Below are positions 6,239 through 6,282 of a stretch of 6,282 nucleotides of DNA, in pieces. The notes beneath the pieces are model-generated. The model did not search any database, had not been told where the DNA came from, and saw only the letters and a program-made list of their open reading frames with translations. Each line of letters starts with the position of its first letter. The stretch's first letter is position 1. Position numbers and translations under genes: made by a program. The DNA comes from Chloroflexia bacterium (GTDB lineage Bacteria > Chloroflexota > Chloroflexia > Thermomicrobiales > UBA6265): positions 1 through 6,282 of the forward strand of contig JACCYK010000262.1 of NCBI GenBank assembly GCA_013696525.1, read 5' to 3'.

Positions 6239-6282
6239 GGCCATCCGGCTTCAGCCGGGTTTGTGATTTCAGCTCGGGGATT

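Larger units (their letters stand above)
6137..6282. repeat. Palindrome-rich non-coding block, possible small repeat element (continues past the window)
   Basis: This stretch upstream of iolB has no supported gene but is dense in dyads. A hairpin at 6137-6160 has 8-bp arms AGCTCGGG/CCCGAGCT around an A/T-rich loop. The motif AATCCCCGAGCTGAA (6149-6163) recurs inverted at 6268-6282, where the window ends, giving a perfect 15-bp inverted repeat 134 bases from end to end. Between them lie CACCC/GGGTG (6173-6186), GTGCTC/GAGCAC (6184-6207), a perfect 12-bp palindrome GTCAAATTTGAC (6227-6238) and CCGGCT/AGCCGG (6245-6258). Such a nest of hairpins fits a REP-like or MITE-like element, or the subterminal hairpins of an insertion sequence whose body lies outside. 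No transposase coding is visible. The right boundary is not seen. Confidence 0.5.

Overview
The window is a high-GC stretch of bacterial chromosome in which every convincing gene lies on the minus strand. Read in the direction of transcription, from right to left, the order is: a palindrome-rich non-coding block, iolB, iolD, a small membrane-anchored protein with two SH3-like repeats, a YqiJ/NfeD-type membrane protein, and a flotillin of the YqiK type that runs off the left edge. All five starts have a purine-rich Shine-Dalgarno sequence, four of them strong or good and the YqiJ-type one only moderate. The GC-rich codon use, the strong ribosome sites and the gene mix fit a high-GC lineage such as Chloroflexota (Thermomicrobia-like) or Actinomycetota. 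The first is a guess from general impression, not something the window proves.

Right half (3237-6054): iolB and iolD are separated by 25 bases and form an operon for two consecutive steps of myo-inositol catabolism. IolD hydrolyses trihydroxycyclohexane-1,2-dione to 5-deoxy-glucuronate, and IolB isomerises that product to 2-deoxy-5-keto-gluconate. Both proteins look full length and keep their catalytic or cofactor motifs. No other inositol gene (iolC, iolE, iolG, iolA, iolJ) is in the window, so the rest must lie upstream of the right edge or elsewhere.

Left half (1-3076): a 170-residue protein with one membrane segment and two SH3b-like repeats is followed by a two-gene unit. This unit is a YqiJ/NfeD-type protein (three membrane segments plus a C-terminal OB-fold-like domain) whose stop codon overlaps the start of a flotillin by four bases (ATGA). 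NfeD-family and SPFH/flotillin genes commonly sit together and are thought to work together in membrane organisation and the envelope stress response. Whether the SH3-like protein belongs to the same system is inference.

Non-coding DNA is limited to 228 bases at the right edge, 160 bases between iolD and the SH3-like gene, and 170 bases between that gene and the yqiJ-like gene. The right-edge block (6137-6282) holds several hairpins and a 15-bp inverted repeat, and looks like part of a small palindromic repeat element. I see no rRNA, tRNA, CRISPR array, transposase gene or convincing intrinsic terminator. I found no clearly novel system; the best leads are the palindromic block, the SH3-like gene next to the flotillin unit, and possible RNA structures at ribosome sites.
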